A DNA stretch of 64,000 nucleotides, from assembly GCF_000512355.1 (NCBI RefSeq), contig NZ_CP004006.1, positions 2,183,501 to 2,247,500 on the forward strand, read 5' to 3'. Of this stretch, positions 1-8,297 are shown in pieces. This DNA is from Legionella oakridgensis ATCC 33761 = DSM 21215. GTDB taxonomy: Bacteria > Pseudomonadota > Gammaproteobacteria > Legionellales > Legionellaceae. Below the pieces are notes generated by a model. It worked only from the letters and a program-made list of their open reading frames with translations, ran no database searches and was not told the origin of the DNA. A program made the position numbers and the translations under genes. The first letter of the stretch is position 1. Each line of letters begins with the position of its first letter.

Positions 1-39
1 CTCACCAATTATCCAGTTATTGACCTAAGGAAATAAAAT

Positions 40-70
40 TCCGGGGAAAGAAATACATTCTATCCCCGGA
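40..70 (-). terminator. Stem-loop between icmD and the next gene downstream
   Basis: An 8-bp perfect inverted repeat (TCCGGGGA / TCCCCGGA) lies just after the icmD stop codon in the direction of transcription. No convincing U-tract follows, so it may be an attenuator or an mRNA-stabilising hairpin rather than a strong terminator. In L. pneumophila icmJ and icmB come next; they would lie outside the window. Confidence 0.4.
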
Positions 71-80
71 GTAACTAGGA

Positions 81-473
81 TTACTCACCAGTATAAGTAA
101 CACCACCAGGACCAGCTGTTTTAGCACCAGCCCCAAACATGGTTCCGCCTGTGACTGAAAGCAATGTTGGTAAAAACAGCAGTGCTGCCGCTATTAATAC
201 CAATGCAATTGGCGTACCAATAGGTATTTGAGTCGGGTTATCTTTATGTTGCTTAAACTTCATGATAGCACCGATGGAGAAAGCAAGACCTGCAAGATAA
301 GATCCCCCTGTAATTAATTTACCAACTCTTGCGAAGGAATCCGTTATTGTTGAAGCCATTGCTCCTACCGACGTAGCTGCCGCTGCGGCCACATCGGCAA
401 ACAGCGCCAGACCCAAAAAAGCGAAGCAAAGAATTGCCCACTTGTACAATTGACAATTTAGAGTATTTTTCAC
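81..473 (-). CDS. icmD: Dot/Icm T4BSS protein IcmD/DotP
   Basis: Small 130-residue membrane protein of the Dot/Icm type IVB secretion system. A signal-peptide-like hydrophobic segment spans about residues 12-33 and ends in an Ala-rich stretch. A second hydrophobic segment lies at about 58-70 and a third at about 85-107. The length matches the family (about 130 residues). The gene sits directly after icmC, as in L. pneumophila. Known of the family: required for intracellular growth, with a poorly defined role in the inner membrane or periplasm. The name rests on order plus sequence pattern (GGSYLAGLAFSIGA, FLPTLLSVTGGTMFG). Confidence 0.93.
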   Translation of the reverse strand: MKNTLNCQLYKWAILCFAFLGLALFADVAAAAATSVGAMASTITDSFARVGKLITGGSYLAGLAFSIGAIMKFKQHKDNPTQIPIGTPIALVLIAAALLFLPTLLSVTGGTMFGAGAKTAGPGGVTYTGE

Positions 474-503
474 AGTTATTTCCCCCTTGATGATATTACA
501 ATT

Positions 504-1064
504 TTAACCATATAAAGTATTATTAACCACTTGCAGTGTTCCTACAATATTCATTGCAAGAATTCCACCAAATACATGCATCATTCCTTTGCCAGTACCT
601 CCGGGCGGTTGTCCCTGAGAGGCAGAGCGAGCAATCAAAATCCAGCCGCGGATAAAAGCAATTAAGCCAACCGTCCGAATGATAATGGCCAACGGCTGGC
701 CAACCACACTATCTGGCCCAAATAAGAAATCCAAAGTCTGGTTGCTGGTATTAATTGGCGCGTATGCCAATACATTAGTATAACCAAAGGTACTATTCAA
801 AAATATTTCAAAGGCCGTGGGAAAATAAATAAATATGCCGGCAACCAAAAGATACGTTAATGGCTCCTTTATACTCGCGTTGGATGACATCATCGTCCGC
901 GCTTCCCCATACACCTTTAAACTATATATGGCTTTAAATGCAAAAGACAATCCTATTAAATAAGCGGCACCTGTAAGCATACTTTGAACAGGCACCATAT
1001 TATTAGCAATATTAACTAATATATTGGCATTATCAGTAACCCAGCCCCAGTTCCAATCAGCCAT
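504..1064 (-). CDS. icmC: Dot/Icm T4BSS protein IcmC/DotE
   Basis: Inner-membrane component of the Dot/Icm apparatus, 186 residues. Hydrophobic segments are visible near residues 30-47 (MLTGAAYLIGLSFAFKAIY), 72-92, 120-145 and 163-178. The GAAYLIGLSFAFKAI stretch resembles the GGSYLAGLAFSIGAI stretch of IcmD; IcmC, IcmD and IcmV are known to be related. The ATG lies 8 bp after the restored icmG stop, so the two genes are tightly coupled. Confidence 0.92.
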   Translation of the reverse strand: MADWNWGWVTDNANILVNIANNMVPVQSMLTGAAYLIGLSFAFKAIYSLKVYGEARTMMSSNASIKEPLTYLLVAGIFIYFPTAFEIFLNSTFGYTNVLAYAPINTSNQTLDFLFGPDSVVGQPLAIIIRTVGLIAFIRGWILIARSASQGQPPGGTGKGMMHVFGGILAMNIVGTLQVVNNTLYG

Positions 1065-1072
1065 AAACTACC

Positions 1073-1872
1073 TCAGCTATCGCTTTGACTGAACCTAATA
1101 ATCTGACCACTGCTAGTCATGACTCGTCCTTGATTAGGATCAATCAATTTTACTAAACCATAACCAGGAACAATCGACCCTTCTCTAACAGTAAGTGTAG
1201 TACCATTTGAAGAAATTAACCACGCTCTACCGGGAATTACGGCCTGAATATAATATTTTTTACAGGAACCATTTTCCTCACAAGACGAGGAGCCGATTTT
1301 GGCTTCGTTCTAGCCATCAATTGCTCTATCTCCTGTGATTGCTCATCAATTTTAGCATTTAAAGCGGTTATGGCCTGATTAAGCTGCGACAAATGTGCCG
1401 CTAATTCATTGACATTAGAATTTACCCCACCCAGTTGATTGCTCATGGAGCTAACTTCCGAGCGCATGCTTTGCTGGGTTACTTCCAGTGCAGATAATTT
1501 TTGTGCCATATTAGGATCCACCGCAACAGGAGATGCAACAGGCTGGATGGGTTGCACCTGCTGGGGTAAAGGCGTTGGAGCGGGCTGCTCGGGTATTGGA
1601 GTTGAGGGAGCAACAGCAACATCCCCTGGAGTGGTTGTTTTTCTGTCAGCAAAAAAAGAGCCAAGAAACTTATAAACGATCATAGCGAGGATAATCATTC
1701 CCACAACGATTAATACGTTGCGTTTCAAGTTTCCTGAAGCAAACAGGTTCCCTTTCCTATCCGCCGGCGGAACTGTCCGTGTCCCTTGTTGGGTTTCTTC
1801 TACAGGCTCAGGACTAAGAGCATCCAAATCTGAGAATTGATATTCATCATTATATTGATCATTATCTGCCAT
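1073..1872 (-). CDS. icmG: Dot/Icm T4BSS protein IcmG/DotF (one-base frameshift)
   Basis: Inner-membrane Dot/Icm protein linked to effector recruitment and the core complex. It has an acidic cytoplasmic N-terminus, one membrane segment at about residues 51-71, a Pro/Gln-rich linker (about 85-115) and a coiled coil (about 120-190). As read, the frame stops after VPVKNIIFRP at 1237. The next frame continues at once with IQAVIPGRAWL and runs to a TGA at 1073-1075, ending SGQIIRFSQSDS, the expected IcmG C-terminal domain. Adding one A to the run of six (T run about 1256-1261 on the plus strand) restores 266 residues, close to the 269 of L. pneumophila. The break is probably a sequencing error. 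Confidence 0.88.
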
Positions 1873-1891
1873 TTCTTACCCACTCATCAAA

Positions 1892-4800
1892 TTAAAGTGA
1901 TGTTACGTCCTGAGTAAACAGGATCCCTATACCCGTACCAGCACATACTTCCACAGTAGTTGGTGTGTTAAACAATTGCTGTGCTTCTTGCCCCCAGTTC
2001 TTTCCAAGGGTTGCCAAACCAATCACAGCATTCTCCATAATAGACCGCCCAATACCACTTTGAACCGTCGTGGTCTGGGCACCAGCCGTTCCACCAATGG
2101 TTATGGTTGTATTAGCTGACTGAAACGCATTTCCAAATCCTTCCAAAAAAGAAGAGGCAAATAAAGAACCGTATCGAAGCAAATAATGATGATTTGTATA
2201 GCTTGCCAGCGCAGTACGTGCCGTATTTGGATCGATAGCATAGGCACTAATAGACGTTGTTTTTGCAGCCCCAGGTACAGACATCGTATTAAAACTAATC
2301 ACCATTTTGTCCGCATTACTTGGCAAATTAAAGCTACCAATTAATTTTGTACCTTTAAATTTACCTGAGACAATCGTTGCTAAAATAGGGCTTGGCTCAT
2401 CGCTATTGACGGACGTATCCAGCACAGCAAACATAACCTCTCCCGTCTTAATAAGAGCTTTTTGCCCACTTGTACCAGCAGGCCCCCCAGCCGGTTGAGC
2501 ACCAGGTTGCGAACCAGGCACAGCAACATTTGCTTTCTCCTGGGCTGCTCCACTTTTCTCTTTTCCTTCAATATATACTTGTTGGCCGACTTTACGCCAA
2601 TCTTGTATGGATTGCGTAGCCGTAGAAAGCATCACATTCGTTCGTGCCTGGAGTTTTTGTTGGTAACGCTGATCAGCCATTTGAGTTTGCTGCCGCTTTA
2701 AAATGTCCTGTAATTGCTTGGCACTGGCATCAGAATCAGCCTGGCTTGCCAATGTGGGGCCGGCAATGCCCGGAATTGCTGCAACAGCAGAAGGACCTCC
2801 CGGTATTTCTGGAGCTTCTCCCAGTCCGGCAACTGCAGATTCTTGAGGTGAAAAACCTGCATCTTGTAATTGTTGATTTGAAAAGCCGGCATTTTTTAAT
2901 TGTGCTGCGGTAAATCCGGCATCCTTCATTTCTTTTGCGGAATAACCCGCTTGCCGTAAGTCCGCCGCACTAAATCCCGCATCTTTTAGATCTTTTGCAC
3001 TATATCCAGCCGCCTTTAGCTGAGCTGCGGTAAATCCGGCATTTTTTAAATCAGCAGCGCTGAAACCAGCATTTTTAAGCTGAGAAGCACTAAACCCAGC
3101 ATCTTTTAATTGTTGGGCTGTGAATCCGGCATCGCGTAATTCTTTTGCTGAAAAACCGGCATTTTTCAATTCTGCTGCAGTAAATCCAGCATTTTTCAAT
3201 TCTGCTGCGGTAAATCCAGCATTTTTCAATTCTGCCGCCGTATATCCAGCTGCCTTAAGTGCTGCCGCACTGCAACCTAATGTATCTTTAATTGTACTAG
3301 CAGACACTCCCATTGCATGGGCTGCTTTTAGTGATGCGACGCTGCAATCTGCCGTCCTTCCTGCTGCTATTACACCCGCCGGATTCAACCCAGCCGCGGT
3401 TAATTGTTGTGGCGTAAATCCAGCATCAAGTAATTGTTGCGGTGTAAATCCAGCGTTTGCCAAATCTTTAGCATCAAATCCTGCCGCTTTAAGCGCTGCC
3501 GCACTGCAGCCATTTAATTCATGAATCTGCGTTGCCATCACACCTTGTGCACGCAATGCACTCAATTTCGTCGGATCGCAACCCGCTGCACGGATGGCAG
3601 CATCGTTTGCTCCCTGAGCCGCCGCTATTTGGGCAGGAGTAAAACCAGCATCCAGCAATTGCTGCGGTGTAAAACCTGCAGCCGCCAAATCTCGCGCATC
3701 AAAACCTGCTGCCTTAAGCGCTGCCGCACTACAACCATTGACTTGACGAATACGTGCGGCCGAGACTCCCTGAGCGCGCAGTGCACTTAGTTTCGTCGGA
3801 TCACAACCGGCCGCACGAATCGCCGCATCACTGGCTTGTTGCGCTGCACTTATTTCCGCCGGCGTAAATCCCGCCGCAGCCAACTCCTGTGGGGTAAAGC
3901 CTGCATCCGTCAGCTGTCTTGCATCAAATCCTGCCGCTTTAAGCGCTGCCGCACTGCAGCCATTTAATTCATGAATCTGCGTTGCCGTCACACCTTGTGC
4001 ACGCAATGCACTCAATTTCGTCGGATCGCAACCCGCTGCACGGATGGCCGCATCGTTTACTCCCTGAGCCGCCGCTATTTGGGCAGGGGTGAAGCCAGCA
4101 TTTGCCAGATCATTATCAGTAAACCCTGCAGCTTTTAAGGCTGCAGCACTGCAGCCTGCGTCTTGGCGAATTAATTTTGCACTCACACCGGCAAGACGCT
4201 CTCTTTTCAACGCTTCAACGTTACAACCTGCTTCCTTGACATCTTGATCCGTCATGCCTGGTGGCAACTGATTTTCAGCTTGGCTAATTTCAGAGGGAGT
4301 ATAACCTGCTGCTGCCAGCTGAGCAGGACTATAACCCGCATTTAATAAATCTCTGGCACTAAAACCCGCTCGTCTTAATTCGTCTGGGGTAAAACCAGCA
4401 TTTTTCAAATCAGCCGCGCTAAACCCAGCATTTTTAAGCTCTTGGGCTGTGTAACCCGCTGCTTTCAATTGCGCAGCACTACAGCCACTGATACGACGAA
4501 TAGCGCCAGCACTTACTCCTGCTTCGCGAAGTTTGCGCAATGCATCCGGATCACAACCCGCTCTAGTGACGTCAGCCGCAGTAATACCATCAGGTAACCC
4601 CCCTGCTTGAGCAATTTCCTTCTCTGAAAATCCAGCCCCTTTTAATTCCCCGTCAGAAAATCCTCCATCTTTCATTTCTTGGGCAGTAAACCCGGCATTC
4701 CGCAATTCACAAGCATCAAAACCACATATTCTCAGCTGACCAGCCGTATAACCAGCTTCTTTCAGTTGCCTTGCATTAAACCCAGAAGCTTTTAATTGAG

Positions 4801-5377
4801 TACAAGAACAAACTTGCTGCAACTGTGTTAATTTATAACCATTATCTTTTAATTGTAGACAGGTACAAGCTTCTTTGAGGTCATTTAAAGTTGCTCCTTG
4901 CTGAAGTGCCTGCTGAACTGCGGTACTGCTGCAATTAGCATCCTTCAATGATTGTATCCATTGATTCTTTTGCGGGCCCATTGAGCCTTCAAGAGCTAAT
5001 GTCGAAAACCCAACCCCTCCCTCTCCGTGCTGAGGCCCTACGGATTGGATATCGCCACCAAAAGCTTGCGTACGAATAATGGTTGGAATAGCACTACCAC
5101 CCTCCTCCGCTGCCTGCTTAGCTTGTTCCACATTTTGCTGAGCTTGTAATGCAGCATATTGAGCAGTAGGGTCCATGGAACCCGGGATAGACTGAATTCC
5201 CACCGGGGCAGTACCAACTTGAGCCCCCGCGGTAAGTCCTGTCCTCGATGTAGAAGCCGAGAATCGGATAACACCGATTAAAACGGCAATGATCAACAAG
5301 ACAGCGGTAAAAATAATAATTACTCTTGAACGAGTATTCGTAAATAGCGCTTTTAAATTTTCTTTTTTGCCTGCCAT
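1892..5377 (-). CDS. icmE: Dot/Icm core protein IcmE/DotG with long degenerate repeat region
   Basis: VirB10-like core-complex protein that spans from the inner membrane to the outer-membrane ring, 1161 residues (L. pneumophila DotG is about 1050). One membrane segment lies at about residues 18-40. From about 145 to 850 there is a long array of roughly 10-residue units of the form AGFTAAELKN / AGFSADLKD, broken by Cys-containing units (CSAAALKAAGF, AAGCDPTKLSALR). The C-terminal about 190 residues form the VirB10/TrbI-like domain (KTGEVMFAVLDTSVNSDEPSP onward). The stop is 4 bp before IcmK in the operon series. Repeats are nearly identical at DNA level in places, so unit number may vary or be misassembled. 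Confidence 0.95.
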   Translation of the reverse strand: MAGKKENLKALFTNTRSRVIIIFTAVLLIIAVLIGVIRFSASTSRTGLTAGAQVGTAPVGIQSIPGSMDPTAQYAALQAQQNVEQAKQAAEEGGSAIPTIIRTQAFGGDIQSVGPQHGEGGVGFSTLALEGSMGPQKNQWIQSLKDANCSSTAVQQALQQGATLNDLKEACTCLQLKDNGYKLTQLQQVCSCTQLKASGFNARQLKEAGYTAGQLRICGFDACELRNAGFTAQEMKDGGFSDGELKGAGFSEKEIAQAGGLPDGITAADVTRAGCDPDALRKLREAGVSAGAIRRISGCSAAQLKAAGYTAQELKNAGFSAADLKNAGFTPDELRRAGFSARDLLNAGYSPAQLAAAGYTPSEISQAENQLPPGMTDQDVKEAGCNVEALKRERLAGVSAKLIRQDAGCSAAALKAAGFTDNDLANAGFTPAQIAAAQGVNDAAIRAAGCDPTKLSALRAQGVTATQIHELNGCSAAALKAAGFDARQLTDAGFTPQELAAAGFTPAEISAAQQASDAAIRAAGCDPTKLSALRAQGVSAARIRQVNGCSAAALKAAGFDARDLAAAGFTPQQLLDAGFTPAQIAAAQGANDAAIRAAGCDPTKLSALRAQGVMATQIHELNGCSAAALKAAGFDAKDLANAGFTPQQLLDAGFTPQQLTAAGLNPAGVIAAGRTADCSVASLKAAHAMGVSASTIKDTLGCSAAALKAAGYTAAELKNAGFTAAELKNAGFTAAELKNAGFSAKELRDAGFTAQQLKDAGFSASQLKNAGFSAADLKNAGFTAAQLKAAGYSAKDLKDAGFSAADLRQAGYSAKEMKDAGFTAAQLKNAGFSNQQLQDAGFSPQESAVAGLGEAPEIPGGPSAVAAIPGIAGPTLASQADSDASAKQLQDILKRQQTQMADQRYQQKLQARTNVMLSTATQSIQDWRKVGQQVYIEGKEKSGAAQEKANVAVPGSQPGAQPAGGPAGTSGQKALIKTGEVMFAVLDTSVNSDEPSPILATIVSGKFKGTKLIGSFNLPSNADKMVISFNTMSVPGAAKTTSISAYAIDPNTARTALASYTNHHYLLRYGSLFASSFLEGFGNAFQSANTTITIGGTAGAQTTTVQSGIGRSIMENAVIGLATLGKNWGQEAQQLFNTPTTVEVCAGTGIGILFTQDVTSL

Positions 5378-5381
5378 TTTT

Positions 5382-6479
5382 TTATAACCCTTCTACCTTG
5401 AGTTGCATGACTTTACCATGCCAAGAAACCAGTAAAACTGGGGATTTTTGCATTTCATAAGCATGCATTCCATCCGCACTTGTCATGCTTCCTATCCAGC
5501 CTGGCGACAAAATAGTAAGATTAGTTCTTACGTACATTTTCTCATTCAACAGCCAAGCTCTTGCATCTCCACCACTAACTGTAAGTCTTGTACTTCCTGG
5601 AGGAGGCACACCGTCCAGAACATTCAATAACACATCATTGGCCGATGGGGGGATGCCTATTTCAGTAGGCAGATTTTTAGCATTAGGTCCATAGCCTTGA
5701 ATACGTAAATCAACTCGATAATCAACTGCCTGCTGCCCCGGAATTAACGTCAGCATGACAGGAGTATTCAAATCACGCAATCGAACGGCAAGATTCCCAT
5801 AGGTATATAATTTACTTGCCTGAATCATCAACGTATTACTGGTCTTATCCCATTGAATATTAAAAGCAGAGGGGTCACCGAGATCATAAGCACTGATTGG
5901 CCATGGAGCACCCGTTGAATCAAGAAACACCAAAGAAGAAACAAATCCTTGCGAAAGCCGAATCACCGGCGGGGTAGACCCAGGAGATAAATTGACTATT
6001 TGGGAGGTGGCTGTTGGCTTTGGTGGGGTCCCAATCGGAGATTGCTTAGCATACTCGGAGGTTTGATACATTTGTTTAAGTTGTATGGTCTGCTCCGGGG
6101 ACAAAGGAAATAATTGATCGGTTACATTTTCAAAAGCCATCTCATCAAATGCTTCTTTATCAGAAGAAACCATTGGATCAAGGCTTGCATTATCCGCTCC
6201 TTGCTTCGGAGCTTCTGGCTTGGCTCCCGAAGCCGGCTGAGAACCTCTTGACGGGGCAGCAGCAGAAGATTGAGCTCGAGATCCTGTCGGCGGCGGCGTA
6301 GCCGAACCTCCTTCAGCCGCTTGCTGATTATCAGGAGAAGTAGACAAACGTTGCTGTAACATCCGTAACTGTTCTAAAGCTTGCTGAGCAGAATCTGCTT
6401 GCTGAGCACTTACAGCGATGGAAACAGGTACAAAGAATGCCAATAAAGAAATTTTTATTGCTAATTTATTATAACTCAT
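5382..6479 (-). CDS. icmK: Dot/Icm outer-membrane core protein IcmK/DotH
   Basis: Outer-membrane-associated core-complex subunit that works with DotC, DotD and DotG, 365 residues. A Sec signal peptide is visible (MSYNKLAIKISLLAFF...SIAVSA). A low-complexity Gln/Ala/Ser-rich stretch follows (about 25-95). A beta-rich C-terminal domain then contains TPPVIRLSQGFVSSLVF and APWPISAYDLGDPSAF, typical of DotH/VirB9-like proteins. The start codon overlaps the last base of the icmL stop, giving translational coupling. Confidence 0.94.
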   Translation of the reverse strand: MSYNKLAIKISLLAFFVPVSIAVSAQQADSAQQALEQLRMLQQRLSTSPDNQQAAEGGSATPPPTGSRAQSSAAAPSRGSQPASGAKPEAPKQGADNASLDPMVSSDKEAFDEMAFENVTDQLFPLSPEQTIQLKQMYQTSEYAKQSPIGTPPKPTATSQIVNLSPGSTPPVIRLSQGFVSSLVFLDSTGAPWPISAYDLGDPSAFNIQWDKTSNTLMIQASKLYTYGNLAVRLRDLNTPVMLTLIPGQQAVDYRVDLRIQGYGPNAKNLPTEIGIPPSANDVLLNVLDGVPPPGSTRLTVSGGDARAWLLNEKMYVRTNLTILSPGWIGSMTSADGMHAYEMQKSPVLLVSWHGKVMQLKVEGL

Positions 6480-7117
6480 CAGCTCATCTCACCACTAGCA
6501 GGTCCAACTACAAACTGGGCTATTCCAATTCCTCTAGGAGAATTTAATGTTGATACGCGAGTAATCAACATCGTGACCACGTTATTCTGTTGAGAAAATT
6601 CACTGGCACTTTGATAAGTTACTAAAATTGGCATTTGCACGCGCCACGAAAACCGATTGTTCAAAATACCTTTTTGTAAAATAATTGGTGCTCTTGTCGC
6701 CACGGCAGAAACAATCAGCTTTTTAGCTTTAACAGCATCCAAGTTATTAGATTGCTGGAGGGCATTTAGAAATTGCGTCCATCCCTCGGCGGTAAAGAAG
6801 CCAGACGCAGCTTGTAGTTCACTGCGATAGTTAACGAAATTATAACTAAATGCGGCAATGGCAGCCTGGTTTGCCCATTGTAAAACAGCTGAATCCGATT
6901 GGTTAGGCTCATTCAGTGGAAATAATGGTGTTATTCGACCGTTAATGCTTGTTGCAAAATACTTTGGTTCCGGTGGATGCGTCATGATATATGTGAGTAT
7001 CCCTCCCAATATAAAATTGGCTGTCATGGAAATCATTAAGATAAGTATTATTTTTCGTTGTCCATCGCGATAAAATTTATTTCTCATCACGACCGCTGTT
7101 AATGCATCTTCAGCCAT
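6479..7117 (-). CDS. icmL: Dot/Icm inner-membrane protein IcmL/DotI
   Basis: VirB8-like inner-membrane protein of the Dot/Icm system, 212 residues, matching the family length. A single membrane helix lies at about residues 23-45 (KIILILMISMTANFILGGILTYI), followed by a periplasmic NTF2-like domain (WANQAAIAAFSYNFVNYRSELQ, WRVQMPILVTYQSASEF). DotI is known to form complexes with its shorter paralogue DotJ/IcmM, which is encoded just upstream here. Confidence 0.94.
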   Translation of the reverse strand: MAEDALTAVVMRNKFYRDGQRKIILILMISMTANFILGGILTYIMTHPPEPKYFATSINGRITPLFPLNEPNQSDSAVLQWANQAAIAAFSYNFVNYRSELQAASGFFTAEGWTQFLNALQQSNNLDAVKAKKLIVSAVATRAPIILQKGILNNRFSWRVQMPILVTYQSASEFSQQNNVVTMLITRVSTLNSPRGIGIAQFVVGPASGEMS

Positions 7118-7128
7118 AATATCCTCAG

Positions 7129-7410
7129 TTAGTTAGGCATGACTTTGTTATCAATTGTTCCGCTTTCACTCGCCAGTAATGGATCAGAGGTATAATTTGG
7201 TTCATCCAAAGCTGTTAGCATAACTGGAGGAGTCACGCCACTTGTTGCATAAAAATCCGGATCTGGGAGATTAAAATAAGCGAAATAAATAGCGACTCCT
7301 AAAAGTACATTAAATACAGCAGAAATCAGGAGGAATGTTGCAGCCTTCCGATAAGTATTAACGTAAAAACGTTTAGAATTCTTAATTAAATCCCAAGTTG
7401 CACGACTCAT
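7129..7410 (-). CDS. icmM: Dot/Icm inner-membrane protein IcmM/DotJ
   Basis: Short partner of DotI, 93 residues. It is equivalent to the N-terminal third of DotI: a cytoplasmic tail, one membrane helix at about residues 21-45 (AATFLLISAVFNVLLGVAIYFAYF) and a short periplasmic segment (DPDFYATSGVTPPVMLTALDEPN), which parallels EPKYFATSINGRITPLFPL of IcmL. The periplasmic NTF2-like domain is absent, as is normal for DotJ. It lies 11 bp before icmL and 12 bp after icmN. Confidence 0.93.
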   Translation of the reverse strand: MSRATWDLIKNSKRFYVNTYRKAATFLLISAVFNVLLGVAIYFAYFNLPDPDFYATSGVTPPVMLTALDEPNYTSDPLLASESGTIDNKVMPN

Positions 7411-7422
7411 CTTATCTCCATC

Positions 7423-7989
7423 CTAAGCCACAGCATCCCGAAATGTTATTTCAATTCTGGAATTTGGTGATTTGTCACCACCCTGGACAAGTCCTAATAT
7501 AGGTTTATCACTACCTAAACCATGTGTAAAGATAAAACGACTATCAATATTTTGTGTCCATAAATAATTAGCAACCGCCCTTGCTCTTGCCAGCGTTAAG
7601 GCACGCTCACGTTGCGGAGAACCACACTTGCTGCTGTATGCAGTGATATGAATAGTAATTTTGCGAAACTGCCTCAGATAACAAGCGATATCATTCAAAA
7701 GTGCGTAAGACACCCATGTGAGCCGAGGAGATTGATTGGCAAATAAATGACTGGACGGGATGCTTATTAAATAATCTTGGCCAAGAGTAATGACCTGAAT
7801 GCCGTTTTTATTAAAATTCTCCTGCATTTTTATGACAGCAGTGTCCAATGCTCCATCCACTTTGTAGGGCAACGAGGCGGGTGTACTAGCTACCGTTTGA
7901 ACAGGCTTATAACAACCCGTCATAACAAGCATGGAAAATGAAACTAGCCATGTTGAGAAGCTTATAAAACGAGCATGCAATCGTCTCAA
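7423..7989 (-). CDS. icmN: Dot/Icm lipoprotein IcmN/DotK (OmpA-like)
   Basis: Outer-membrane lipoprotein with an OmpA/Pal-type peptidoglycan-binding domain, 188 residues. The signal peptide ends in a lipobox (VMTGC, Cys about residue 26). The C-terminal domain shows the OmpA-like elements: ITIHITAYSSKCGS, RERALTLARARAVANYLW and NSRIEITFRD. The 308-bp gap upstream (to icmO) suggests that icmN may begin its own transcription unit, unlike the tightly packed genes downstream. Confidence 0.92.
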   Translation of the reverse strand: MRRLHARFISFSTWLVSFSMLVMTGCYKPVQTVASTPASLPYKVDGALDTAVIKMQENFNKNGIQVITLGQDYLISIPSSHLFANQSPRLTWVSYALLNDIACYLRQFRKITIHITAYSSKCGSPQRERALTLARARAVANYLWTQNIDSRFIFTHGLGSDKPILGLVQGGDKSPNSRIEITFRDAVA

Positions 7990-8297
7990 TGTAAACCCTC
8001 ATATCGAAAACAATAAAATTTCTAGAGAAATAAAAACATACAAATCATCACGTTACAAGCAGTACATGAAAATTTCAATAATTCGCATCATTTATGAAAA
8101 AAATATTCTAATTTGGAATAAATATAAACACATAATGAGGGTAAGAAGTGCACTTGATCATTCACTGAAATTTAAATACGGTAGCTCATAACAAAAATCA
8201 GCTTAATGCATTTTCATGAATGGACTTAAGTATTTTATTTTATAGAAATAACCCAGGCTGTAAGAAACAATGGATTTAATAGGGCAAGAATTATGTT
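7990..8297. other. 308-bp intergenic region, icmO-icmN
   Basis: No conserved coding sequence is seen on either strand. The stretch is AT-rich and likely contains the promoter for icmN and the genes downstream. I could not pick out a clear -35/-10 pair or a factor-independent terminator for icmO. Confidence 0.35.

Noticed and set aside
3120..3790. Long plus-strand open frames within the DotG repeat region
   Set aside because: They are by-products of the repetitive codon pattern on the opposite strand and have no ribosome-binding sites or family resemblance.
2880..4780. DNA repeats of DotG as a CRISPR array or satellite
   Set aside because: They remain in frame and encode regular decapeptides; there are no unique spacers.
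7931..8191. Plus-strand 86-codon frame opposite icmN start and spacer
   Set aside because: It overlaps the icmN signal peptide coding region on the other strand and has no recognisable features.
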